A stretch of 64,000 nt of DNA from an uncultured Schlesneria sp. (lineage in GTDB: Bacteria; Planctomycetota; Planctomycetia; Planctomycetales; Planctomycetaceae), in the NCBI GenBank assembly GCA_903858935.1, contig CAIOKO010000010.1, forward strand, positions 1 to 64,000. The letters run 5' to 3'. The notes below the pieces were generated by a model. The model was given only the letters and a program-made list of their open reading frames with translations, had not been told where the DNA came from and searched no databases. Position 1 is the first letter of the stretch, and the number at the start of each line of letters is the position of its first letter. This document shows, piece by piece, positions 18,101 to 25,941 of the stretch. Both the position numbers and the translations under genes were made by a program.

Positions 18101-19772
18101 AAATGGGACGGGATTGCGCGTGTTTAACGAAGGGGTCGCGCCAATTCCAGCAGCACAGTCCGGAGCGGCTGGGACACCCGGCTTTGGTTTGTTTATTGGC
18201 AGCGGACACATTTTGACAACCGGTGGACCAGCGGTCGATATTGAAGAGTCAACAATGAGCGTGACTTTAAACAGCGTCTCGGACGGGATTTCCCTCTTCG
18301 CTAATCAGGCACCGCAATACGGGATCAATCTGGTGAATGATAATGCCATCGTCACCACGAACCTGCCGCAGCTGAATCAATTCATGTTTACACTGGGTGC
18401 ATTGCCGCCCGCAGCCCAGAATTCTGCTGGATTTATCACCGGAGCCACGATTGCCGGGATCAACATCAATCAGACTAACCCGAATCTCATTCAGACGGGT
18501 GCCGTTCGAATCAACAGCGTGACACTTCAGTCTAATCAACTTGGCATTAGTGCCAATAACCTTCTCCAGTTGCAAGTCAATAACTCTGCCTTTGACTTTA
18601 ACCTCGGTCAAGGTGTTGGAAACGTAGGCGGCGGAGTTGTCGGTCAAACGGGTGCGGCAATCGATGCGCTTAACGTACCACGCGTCGGCATTGAGGCGTC
18701 AACGTTCAATCAGAACGGTAGGTTTAACGGAGTTACCAATAGCCTCCCCGGACTGGTTGACCACGCAATTTACCTGCATGCAACGACGCCACTCGTTCAA
18801 CCAGGGGTGTCTGGGGTTCCGCTCTCCAACAACGGCACGGCGACGGGAGGAAAATATGTTTGGAGTATTAACAACAACACCAGTCTGAACGGCAACTTTA
18901 TCGGTGGCTTTAATGGCGCTCCTGGTGCCGGTGACGTGGTTCTGATTGCGGGGCCGCCAACTGCACCGCTGACGTATCTGGCTCCTGGTACGGCAACTTC
19001 ACCGATCAATCTTTTGCCGGTACCTCTGGTCTTTCAGTTCAATAACAACCAAGTTACGGTACCCAATAATAATATTGGGTTGCTTGCCAACAACATCTTC
19101 TCGGGTATCGCAGCTGTTGACGTGAAGTGGACTGGCCAAATCGACCTTGCGTCGACGGTGGCAAATGTCACGTCCTCTATGAACTTTAACAACGTTAACC
19201 TTGGCGGAAACGACACGGCATTCCTGGTACAGAATGCGAGTACTCAATACGCGACGAATTTTGTCATCAGCAATAACAATGTGCTGGCCAATAATGGCGG
19301 AAACACTGGTGTGCTCATAAATGACTCAAATCGAACAAATGTGTCAATCGATAGCAACAACTTTAATTTCTTGACGGCTGTAGTAAACCTGGTCACAAAT
19401 CCAGATTATGGAATGAAAATCTCTGTTAACAACGCTCCGACGAATTTCTCAACAATGGATATTTCTAACAATATAATTACGATGGCCCAGGGTCCGCTTG
19501 ATCAAGGGATTGTCTTCCCAACGTTATTTGCGCCGGCGTCGATCACGTTTAACGGAAATAACATCAACATTACCGGGGCCCAGCCAATAATCGGTCAAGG
19601 GATCCAGTTCCAGATTGTGAATGGGGCGCCGGTCGTGCTGCATGGTAACGTGAATAACGTTATTTCGGTTAACGGGAATGGAGCTGGCATCACGCCAACC
19701 AACTGGTTCAGCCCGATACCATCCACTGTCACGCAAGGTCAATTTATCATTAACGGAGCTTTCGGCCCGTGA
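15120..19772 (+). CDS. Inverse autotransporter beta-domain protein with beta-helix passenger
   Basis: A very large predicted surface protein (1550 residues). The ATG at 15120 was chosen because AGAGGTG lies just upstream; it gives a signal peptide (RFLLWICFGLLAVVPWQAIRGQ). A Pro/Glu-rich linker leads to an inverse-autotransporter-type barrel at about residues 130-385 (FGDFRGFKS, GANIGGGFRHYFP, LGVNAFFDYDN, VRVFGGGYWYESD). The rest is Asn/Gly/Thr-rich beta-helix repeat with recurring NNGN, GGTTIN and VNFNNxNLGGN turns. The barrel would sit in the outer membrane and the helix would be exposed. Both flanking genes are unrelated. The base composition of the passenger is shifted toward AAY codons by its Asn content. 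Confidence 0.85.
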   Translation: MHVSLPRRYHRVGRSMRFLLWICFGLLAVVPWQAIRGQEQAEKPVVDQSADEKNQAPDDGEQPDPSGVDLPLNEKPEPIQSAAQKRVSPDPTLSLIFRGQDSPLQMTPLQVSPQMQGPEVEDPGFLSSDRITGRSGEALGSLFRIGGFTGPAIGRKNSLFPIEYMPYSLVDNNLIFGDFRGFKSTTDTWGANIGGGFRHYFPRIDRILGVNAFFDYDNTSGSTFRQVGFGAEWLGAMYDLRGNAYFPTGQSAVQTSLVNVDGTQQFVGHLLTVNRLHTFNNALHGFDGEIGVPIPGAVPQRHDVRVFGGGYWYESDLIQSFGGWKTRIQANVIPSVSLQLEVTHDQQFKTNVVFGGSWSYGGFKQSPGTPKSQYDRMTTPVIRNYNIIVGTAYQTDIGAVVDDPNTNKPYFFEFVDSNSKAPFFNGVIGNGTYENPYQVFSNAQAAILKDTPAPTGSDLRGIIFVKGGSVFDSKVNLADNGPVALQENVRVLGGSASVEHLVNTNALNSNSTLGYGLLLPQGTGAKPEFDNTPVNPVTNASITLASYSEFSGFNVNQPVGIGLYGSGITGSTQYSTVRQTNVTGAGLNSVVLNSTAGRILFQGDAITSSGLTDASTFLVSNTQSNGQVYFTQDLLTASANPTPGTVTNNVTGTNLISTTLEVTKTQANSLVDFTNSTVSDQGGNGVQIHDNNGNIALGNATLTNDVGTALGIINNNGIFSSNGTVTISNSGSDAIVIQNLGLNGSAVFPGAGNPFDVNILKRSNGRGIYLFDNLGSVSFTTGVNIQSPASVNFPAIDYQHNGILVTDPITGVSTPTGGNASFNNITINGGGRGILIGPLVATNPPNYGTFTVSGTTSITGTSDVAIEIVNDSSTVQFGTGTVGGGTTINNPLNIGIEVLSNNGNVNFGGTTTINQPAFSAVGSPILPAINIQGNTNLLSSVSFNFANIIGGNLPAAPLPVNAPQYGVNIGDPVNTALFNPASVNFNRLDILNLQNGTGLRVFNEGVAPIPAAQSGAAGTPGFGLFIGSGHILTTGGPAVDIEESTMSVTLNSVSDGISLFANQAPQYGINLVNDNAIVTTNLPQLNQFMFTLGALPPAAQNSAGFITGATIAGININQTNPNLIQTGAVRINSVTLQSNQLGISANNLLQLQVNNSAFDFNLGQGVGNVGGGVVGQTGAAIDALNVPRVGIEASTFNQNGRFNGVTNSLPGLVDHAIYLHATTPLVQPGVSGVPLSNNGTATGGKYVWSINNNTSLNGNFIGGFNGAPGAGDVVLIAGPPTAPLTYLAPGTATSPINLLPVPLVFQFNNNQVTVPNNNIGLLANNIFSGIAAVDVKWTGQIDLASTVANVTSSMNFNNVNLGGNDTAFLVQNASTQYATNFVISNNNVLANNGGNTGVLINDSNRTNVSIDSNNFNFLTAVVNLVTNPDYGMKISVNNAPTNFSTMDISNNIITMAQGPLDQGIVFPTLFAPASITFNGNNINITGAQPIIGQGIQFQIVNGAPVVLHGNVNNVISVNGNGAGITPTNWFSPIPSTVTQGQFIINGAFGP

Positions 19773-19854
19773 CATGACGAAGAAGCTGGCTGCGTGATGG
19801 CGAATCGCGAGTGTGCCTGGTAAGAAACCATGTGCGATCAGAAGAAAAGCCTCT

Positions 19855-20886
19855 TCACGACTGCGGGTCATTCTGTTTGAATTCAGTATTGACCCCAGTG
19901 GCATTGCGAAAGATTGAATCGGCGATCTCCTCAGGGCTTTCGGTTCCTGTGATCATAACAGGGTGGCACTCGTCGAGATTGCGGAACCACGTCTCCTGGC
20001 GTTTCGCAAATTGGCGGGTACGTGTTTGAATTGTCTCTTTCAGCTTGTCGATCGATGAATGAGCTTGCTTGCTGGCTGGCTGTACGCCCAGCGCGATGTC
20101 TTCAGCTGGAAACAATTCCAGCCAATCGATCACTTCCTTATAGCCCAGCCCCTGACGCGCGGTGTGGCTGAGTCTTTTCGGCCTTGCGATCAGGTCGATG
20201 ACTTCAGAGATCAGACCTTGGTCGAACATTGATTCGACTCGATTATTGATTCTGCGATAAAGCCAGTCCCTTGGAGGCGAGAGCCAATAAACATGCGGCG
20301 GACGCTCTTCAAGCGGCCTCAGTCCCTGCTGTTGAAGTGTCGACAACGGCTTTCCGACAATTTCGAAGACCTCTAACGCTCGAATGACCCGCCGTTGATC
20401 ATTGGGGTGCAGCCGTTTTGCCAAGACGGGGTCGACTCGTTGCAGTTGTTCATGCAGTGCATTTGTTCCCGCCGAGTGAGCCAGGCTTTCGAGACGTTGC
20501 CGGATTTCCCAATTAGCTGGTGGCCCTTCAAAGACACTTCGTAGAAGTCCACGTAAATAGAGTCCTGCACCGCCGACAAATAATGGAATGCGCCGTCGTG
20601 AGATGATTCCGCAGCAGGCAGCTTCGGCCGCTTTAAGGTATTCGGCCAGACTGAATTCCTCATCGGGGTCAAGGATATCAATCAGATGATGAGGCACACG
20701 AGATTGCTCTTCGACAGAAGGTTTCGCCGTGCCGATGTTCATCCCCCGATATAAAGTCATTGAATCCAATGCAACGATTTCGGCCTGAAGTTGTTCGGCC
20801 AGTCGAATTGAAACAGCTGTCTTGCCAGAAGCCGTTGGGCCTGCCAAAAACCAGCACTTCGACAATAAATCTGCGGCAAATGTCAC
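19855..20886 (-). CDS. miaA: tRNA dimethylallyltransferase
   Basis: Adds a dimethylallyl group to N6 of A37 in tRNAs that read UNN codons. It has 343 residues from a GTG start. The P-loop GPTASGKT is near residue 16, followed by the diagnostic segments ALDSMTLYRGMNIGTAKP, PHHLIDILDP, FVGGAGLYLRGLL and NDQRRVIRALE, and the C-terminal TRQFAKRQETWFR. All are standard for MiaA. It converges with the surface-protein gene and is not next to hfq or mutL as in enterobacteria. Confidence 0.96.
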   Translation of the reverse strand: MTFAADLLSKCWFLAGPTASGKTAVSIRLAEQLQAEIVALDSMTLYRGMNIGTAKPSVEEQSRVPHHLIDILDPDEEFSLAEYLKAAEAACCGIISRRRIPLFVGGAGLYLRGLLRSVFEGPPANWEIRQRLESLAHSAGTNALHEQLQRVDPVLAKRLHPNDQRRVIRALEVFEIVGKPLSTLQQQGLRPLEERPPHVYWLSPPRDWLYRRINNRVESMFDQGLISEVIDLIARPKRLSHTARQGLGYKEVIDWLELFPAEDIALGVQPASKQAHSSIDKLKETIQTRTRQFAKRQETWFRNLDECHPVMITGTESPEEIADSIFRNATGVNTEFKQNDPQS

Positions 20887-21120
20887 GAAAACACTCGATT
20901 CAACGGATCTGATAACGAACTGGGTAATGGGAATTCCGAAGTCTTAATCCATCGCCATTCAGAAATTTGACGTTGTCAATTACGATTCAGAGTCATATCG
21001 TTTACGTACGGCAGTTCAGATTTTATCCGAGTGATTCAGATATTAACGGTCACCATGCGTAATCGTGAAGTGCCGCCGTAATTGATCGCCGCTTCGACTA
21101 GAATCCGTGTGAAAGGTCAA

Positions 21121-21861
21121 ATGATGAAAGTGATGTCACCTGGACACCGTTCAGTCAGGTTTAGACCGCAAAAATCTCGGAACATCTTCTTACAGCTGTT
21201 CGTCATTGCGACAGCCATTTTTATGATGGAGGTATCACACGCTGTGGCTGAACCAAAAAAGGGATCTGCACAAGACTCCGATTCCAGTGAAATAGAAACC
21301 CCTTCGGCAGTTGCGTCGATGGAAGAAGCAACATTCGGCTCGGGATGCTTCTGGTGCACCGAAGCTGTTTTTCAGCAATTAAAGGGAGTTAAGTCGGTCG
21401 TTTCAGGTTATAGCGGCGGAAGAACGAAGAATCCGACTTACGAAGAAGTCTGTACGGGAACGTCGGGCCACGCGGAAGTGATTCGCGTGACATTCGATCC
21501 GAAAGTCGTCTCATATGTCGACCTGCTTGAAGTATTTTGGAAAACTCACGATCCGACGACGCTTAATCGTCAAGGTGCGGACCACGGGACCCAATACCGG
21601 TCGGTGATTTTTTATCATGACGAAACCCAGCAGAAACTGGCCAGGGAATACAAGAAAAAACTCGACGATTCCAAGGCGTTTGATAAACCGATCGTCACCG
21701 AAATCTCACCGTTGAAAGAGTTTTATCCAGGGGAAGACTACCACCAGAACTACTTCCGCAACCACCCTGAAAATCCTTATTGTACCACCGTCATCAATCG
21801 CAAGGTTGCTAAGTTCAAGGCCGTTTTCAAGGACAAGTTAAAGGAAAAGGGCAAGCCTTGA
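21121..21861 (+). CDS. msrA: Exported peptide methionine-S-sulfoxide reductase
   Basis: Repairs S-diastereomers of methionine sulfoxide in proteins. From the ATGATG at 21121 the precursor has 246 residues with a signal/anchor segment (IFLQLFVIATAIFMMEVSHAVA), so it acts outside the cytoplasm. The catalytic motif GCFWC is at 75-79 (C76 nucleophile), followed by the typical GYSGG, YEEVCTGTSGHAEV, HDPTTLNRQGADHGTQYRS and YHQNYF segments. No MsrB domain is fused or adjacent. An earlier in-frame start at 21082 would lengthen the leader without reason. Confidence 0.95.
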   Translation: MMKVMSPGHRSVRFRPQKSRNIFLQLFVIATAIFMMEVSHAVAEPKKGSAQDSDSSEIETPSAVASMEEATFGSGCFWCTEAVFQQLKGVKSVVSGYSGGRTKNPTYEEVCTGTSGHAEVIRVTFDPKVVSYVDLLEVFWKTHDPTTLNRQGADHGTQYRSVIFYHDETQQKLAREYKKKLDDSKAFDKPIVTEISPLKEFYPGEDYHQNYFRNHPENPYCTTVINRKVAKFKAVFKDKLKEKGKP

Positions 21862-21960
21862 TTCTTAGGGTTTGAGATTTCACTCGGAAGAAGGAACAGA
21901 GAAGGGGGAAGAGAATAGAAAAAAACGGAAGCGGTCCGTGAAACACGCCCGTTTGAAGGT

Positions 21961-22623
21961 TCATTTGGTGGCGGGATCTTTCCGCTTGATGCCGTCCCCA
22001 TTTGGTTGCCAAAAGGAATGAAGCACCAACATAATTGCACCGGTGACAAGGTAGCTGTCCGCGAAATTAAATGTGGCCCAGTGAAATCCACCGTTGAAAA
22101 ACACAAAGTCAAGAAAATCACGCACACCGTAAATTTGCCCCTTGGCGTCTTTCCAACCATGCAAGCCTAACCGGTCATAAAGGTTACCCATCGTACCGGC
22201 AAGAAGTAGACCGCTGGCAATGGTCAACCACCAGGATTCAACTGCCTGGCCGGTCCACAGGAAATAGGCAATTACGACGATCGCAAATAAACTTAGTGTG
22301 GCGAACAACCAGGTTTGACCCTGTCCTAAACCCCACAAAGCACCAAGGTTAAATGTGGTCGCAAGTTCAAAATCGATTGGAACTCCAAGAACGGAGCCGT
22401 TCCAGACTCTGAATTGTCCAGGAACTTTCAGCCAGTCGAACACAGCCCACTTTGACCAGAGATCCCAGATCAAGCCAGATGCCGACAAAACTACGAACAA
22501 TGCATATTTTAAAGACGGTCGCTTTGTTCGTTCGTTGAATTCCAATGTGGAATCACCTCTGACCAGGTTTGAATGTGTCGGAGAGGGATCAGTTACCGAT
22601 GTTCCTCGCGCTTCCGTTCGCAT
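21961..22623 (-). CDS. lspA: Signal peptidase II (lipoprotein signal peptidase)
   Basis: Cleaves diacylglyceryl-modified prolipoproteins in the inner membrane. The ATG at 22623 has GAGGA nine bases upstream and overlaps the end of the dksA-like gene by about 30 bases, giving 220 residues. Four membrane helices are visible. The two catalytic aspartates are D150 in GNLYDRLG and D189 in FNFADSY, and the N-terminal D-x-x-SK motif reads DLWSK. A hydrophilic leader of about 35 residues before helix 1 is longer than in most LspA proteins. Cotranscription with the dksA-like gene is likely. Confidence 0.92.
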   Translation of the reverse strand: MRTEARGTSVTDPSPTHSNLVRGDSTLEFNERTKRPSLKYALFVVLSASGLIWDLWSKWAVFDWLKVPGQFRVWNGSVLGVPIDFELATTFNLGALWGLGQGQTWLFATLSLFAIVVIAYFLWTGQAVESWWLTIASGLLLAGTMGNLYDRLGLHGWKDAKGQIYGVRDFLDFVFFNGGFHWATFNFADSYLVTGAIMLVLHSFWQPNGDGIKRKDPATK

Positions 22624-22985
22624 TCGACGCAGTTCCTCGCATAGGGGATTTCCCGAAGACGAGTCTTGGGAATCATTGACCGTGCCGCCGGGCGTCCTGC
22701 TTCTCGGCAACTGACGCAAACACCAAATGTTTCGTCATTAATTCGTTCGAATGCTTCTTCGATCTCTTCCAGAACTTCCTGCTCGTTTTCGACACGTCTT
22801 AGTGTGAATTCCTGTTCGTAGGTCTCGGTTCCAAGCTCTGCCAAATGCGTTGGAGACTTCGATTCGGAACCGTTTTCATTTCGGTCTAACGCGTCTGCGG
22901 TTAAGTGCTGTACATCGCCCCGAACACGTGCACGAAGAGTTTGCAAAAGATTTTTGAACTCGTCCAGCTCAGCTTTTTTTAACAT
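22593..22985 (-). CDS. TraR/DksA-family zinc-finger regulator
   Basis: A 130-residue protein with an N-terminal helical coil (residues 1-85, with the acidic run ENEQEVLEEIEEAFERI) and a C-terminal four-cysteine zinc finger (C90, C93, C119, C122) followed by a basic tail. DksA/TraR proteins enter the RNA polymerase secondary channel and change initiation, often with ppGpp. The spacing between the two cysteine pairs is 25 residues, a little longer than in TraR. Its 3' end overlaps lspA, which would couple their translation. Confidence 0.88.
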   Translation of the reverse strand: MLKKAELDEFKNLLQTLRARVRGDVQHLTADALDRNENGSESKSPTHLAELGTETYEQEFTLRRVENEQEVLEEIEEAFERINDETFGVCVSCREAGRPAARSMIPKTRLREIPYARNCVECERKREEHR

Positions 22986-23354
22986 CGGCTTGTTCTCTCG
23001 GAAAACCCTACGCGGCAGTGCTCATATGGGTGGCGAGCGAGAGATTATATGTTTCTGTCATAACGAATATCAAGTTGCCCGACAATTTGCGTCTGCAATG
23101 CCACAAAAGAGGGAGAGTTAGGAGCATACAACCGTTTATAGGGATTAATCCAAATTTTCGGCAGCTTTACACAAACGACTTCTTCAAAATCACTTATGGC
23201 ACTTTGCTATCGAAATCGAATGCCGCAATTTTGAATTCAGATTCCGACACGACCTGATTTTCAAAATTAAATTAGAAAATTAGAAAATGGAAGAATCAAA
23301 GAAACGCATCTCAAGAAATCTCTCTGGATGGTGTTCCGCCGACTACTTCTCAGG
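22986..23354. other. AT-rich intergenic region
   Basis: Lies upstream of the dksA-like gene and downstream of the NfeD-type gene. It should hold the dksA-lspA promoter. A short direct repeat of AAATTAGAAAATTAGAAAAT type is at about 23268-23287. No gene or terminator is recognised. Confidence 0.4.
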
Positions 23355-25589
23355 TCAAACTTCCCGGACAACGATCCGATTACCTGTTACTACGATAACT
23401 TCCAGATTTGCGTCGGCGGCAATAAACGGCCCTTCGCTGATTACGTCGAGGATTTGATGCTCAAAACGAGCCTTTCCGGAAGGGCGAAGCATCGTAATCG
23501 AGATTCCTGCGTCCCCAACCGAGATGGCATCAGCGAACCCCGTTGTTGAAGGAAAAGTTTCCAATCGAAGTCGAGGTTCATCTGTGTTCACACCAGGTGG
23601 CCCAAGGACCATGGAATCAAATCCTGGCAACGAGGGAAGGAACTTTGCGAATGTCACCCCGAATGCAACCACGATTCCGAGCGACAAGATCACTTGTCCC
23701 GTTTGCCAGGTCAACTCTTCGAGGTTGGTCGTGAAGTCATAACTCCAGGAATGACCAGCCATTACCAAAGAGGCAAGAACAAGCAGAATTCCTGATACTC
23801 CGAACACTCCAAATCCCGGGATCACAAAAATTTCCAGCCCCAGACAACCGATTCCCAGAACGAAAAGAACAACTTCCAACCACCCCGCCGTTCCTCCCAT
23901 GAAACTGCTCCAAAAGAACAGTGCGAAGCAAAGTACCGAGAGAATGCCAAGGATTCCCGTCATAAAGTGCAATTCGACATAGATCAATGCTACCCCCAGC
24001 ACGATCATGAGCATCACCATCGCAGGATGATTTAAACTGAATACGAGGCGATCGACCCATGTTTTTTCGATCGGCACCAGCTTCATTCCAGGAGGCACCC
24101 CGATCCGGGATTTCAATTCTTCGAAGTCACTAACGGGTGATTCAGAAATCTTAAGTTCGTTCGCACGAATTCCATTCGAAGTGAACAGCAATTCGCCATT
24201 CGTTTCACGGAGCTGTGCCCCTTTTATCCATTCGCCGTTTGCAGCATGAATATCCAGTTCGCTCATATACCATACGCGACCATTATCCCGGTGCGTGACC
24301 TGAAAAACCTTGAGCGAGCGATCTGCCATGGCTTCGCAGATCGCGACGGGACGATGTTTTTTTTCCGCTAATTCTCGCAAAGCGACTTTAAGTGGGCTGA
24401 GGATTTTTTCGGGGGCTCGTTCGAATGGCTGCCCGGGTCGCATTTCGATCGGTCCAGCATCCCCGATTTTTGCGTCAGGATGCATAATGATTTCGTCACA
24501 GCCAAGAGAAATGATGGCTGCGCCGCTGATGGCCTCGCGAGGGACGTACGCCACAGTGCGAATTTTCTTTGCCTCAAGATCCGCAATCGCATTTGCGAGG
24601 GTGATGCTGGCAACCAGAAGTCCACCTGGAGAATCGATTTCGAACACAATTGCTTGAGCATCGTCAGCGACAGCTCGTTCAATCTGACGGACGAGGAAGC
24701 TTTCCTGAAGCCGATCAATGATGCCATCGACCTTTATCAGGCGAACTTTGCGAGTTTCTTTTTCCATTGCGATCTCGCGTAGAGATTCCCGTTGTAATCC
24801 ATAAAGAGCCGCGACCGACAGACGATTCTCGGCTGTCTGGGAAACGAGAATATCCAGCGACCGAGCCGCACTTCCTTGAAACGAACCTATCACTCCTGCT
24901 TCTTTCACAACTTCGACGTTTTCGATCGTAACGTTTGTCTTTCGAAGAGTTTCGAGTTCATCTTTTGTTACGACTCGTGATTCTAACTCGTCGGTCCCTG
25001 CCTCCAATGACCGGACGCGAATTCGCCATAGCTGTTCTTGCTGGTCCATCATTCCCCGAACGATTGCGGAGTTGACTTTGCTGTTATGCCGTTTCTGAGC
25101 CAATGCAAGAATTGCCTGTTGTTCGTCAATTTCCAGAGGCTTTCCTCGCCCGATATCGCCAATCCTTGCGTCAGGATGCATGACGATCTGCTTGCACGCC
25201 AAAGCGATCAATACATTGGGGCCAGTGACTGTCGCAGGAATCCAGGCCACGGTTGTGATATTCGATAGCTGAGATGATGTCAGAAACTTTGCCAGTCCCT
25301 GAAGGTGGTGAAATTGACTGGTTCCCGGTTCGATCTGAAGAACCAGTACCGCCGAGCGTTCTTCCTGAGACGCCTGTTGTTGCAGCTTAAGCGCTGTCGT
25401 TGAGATTCGATTAAAGACCGAGTCATCCACAGGACTGGTAACAGTCAAAAACTGCCCGATCGGCGGGTGCTTCTTTTGGGGAGCTTCATCTGCCGCCAAA
25501 GAGCAATCCGAACTGCACGCCAGGAATACAGCGACGAAGAAGCTCCAAATGAAAAATCGCCGCGAAACAGTTTTCATGGCACGCATCAT
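23355..25589 (-). CDS. NfeD-type membrane-bound ClpP-like serine protease
   Basis: A long NfeD protein (744 residues). The ATGATG at 25589 follows GGGGA and gives a signal peptide (FFIWSFFVAVFLACSSDCSLAA). Two ClpP/crotonase-like segments follow: a first, divergent one (ACKQIVMHPDARIGDIGRG) and a second, complete one (FEIDSPGGLLVAS, then SGAAIISLGCDEIIMHPDAKIGDAG, with the likely nucleophile Ser in ISGAAII). Then come five or six transmembrane helices and a C-terminal OB-like NfeD domain ending in VVTGNRIVVREV. Archaeal relatives cleave stomatin-like partners. No stomatin gene is adjacent here. Confidence 0.88.
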   Translation of the reverse strand: MMRAMKTVSRRFFIWSFFVAVFLACSSDCSLAADEAPQKKHPPIGQFLTVTSPVDDSVFNRISTTALKLQQQASQEERSAVLVLQIEPGTSQFHHLQGLAKFLTSSQLSNITTVAWIPATVTGPNVLIALACKQIVMHPDARIGDIGRGKPLEIDEQQAILALAQKRHNSKVNSAIVRGMMDQQEQLWRIRVRSLEAGTDELESRVVTKDELETLRKTNVTIENVEVVKEAGVIGSFQGSAARSLDILVSQTAENRLSVAALYGLQRESLREIAMEKETRKVRLIKVDGIIDRLQESFLVRQIERAVADDAQAIVFEIDSPGGLLVASITLANAIADLEAKKIRTVAYVPREAISGAAIISLGCDEIIMHPDAKIGDAGPIEMRPGQPFERAPEKILSPLKVALRELAEKKHRPVAICEAMADRSLKVFQVTHRDNGRVWYMSELDIHAANGEWIKGAQLRETNGELLFTSNGIRANELKISESPVSDFEELKSRIGVPPGMKLVPIEKTWVDRLVFSLNHPAMVMLMIVLGVALIYVELHFMTGILGILSVLCFALFFWSSFMGGTAGWLEVVLFVLGIGCLGLEIFVIPGFGVFGVSGILLVLASLVMAGHSWSYDFTTNLEELTWQTGQVILSLGIVVAFGVTFAKFLPSLPGFDSMVLGPPGVNTDEPRLRLETFPSTTGFADAISVGDAGISITMLRPSGKARFEHQILDVISEGPFIAADANLEVIVVTGNRIVVREV

Positions 25590-25941
25590 TTTTCCATTCC
25601 CCAATGCAGAACGCGTCAGCTGCCGGCTGGCGCGGGAATCGACTCGCTGAATTATACACGGCAACCCAGTCGCAGGGGAGGAGCCACCGTTGATCGCGTC
25701 TGATAACGGTCGGATTTAATCTGATCCTCGGGTTTCATCGAAAGTGGCCGACGTGGATGAGGCACGAAAAATTCTGGTTGGTGTTCAACTTCTACTGAAT
25801 TTAATACGAAAAAATTCTTCTGCACGCTCACTGGTCCTGAGAGGTGTGTCGACTGAACCGCGCCGCTAGAATCTGTGTCACTGATTCGTTTTACAACCAC
25901 AACTGGGCGGTCACCAGCGTCCGAATAACAGGTTTTTGTTT
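25590..25941. other. Divergent promoter region between nfeD-type gene and argS
   Basis: About 350 bases without a gene between the divergent starts; both promoters should be here. No repeat, hairpin or T-box-like element for argS was recognised. Confidence 0.4.
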
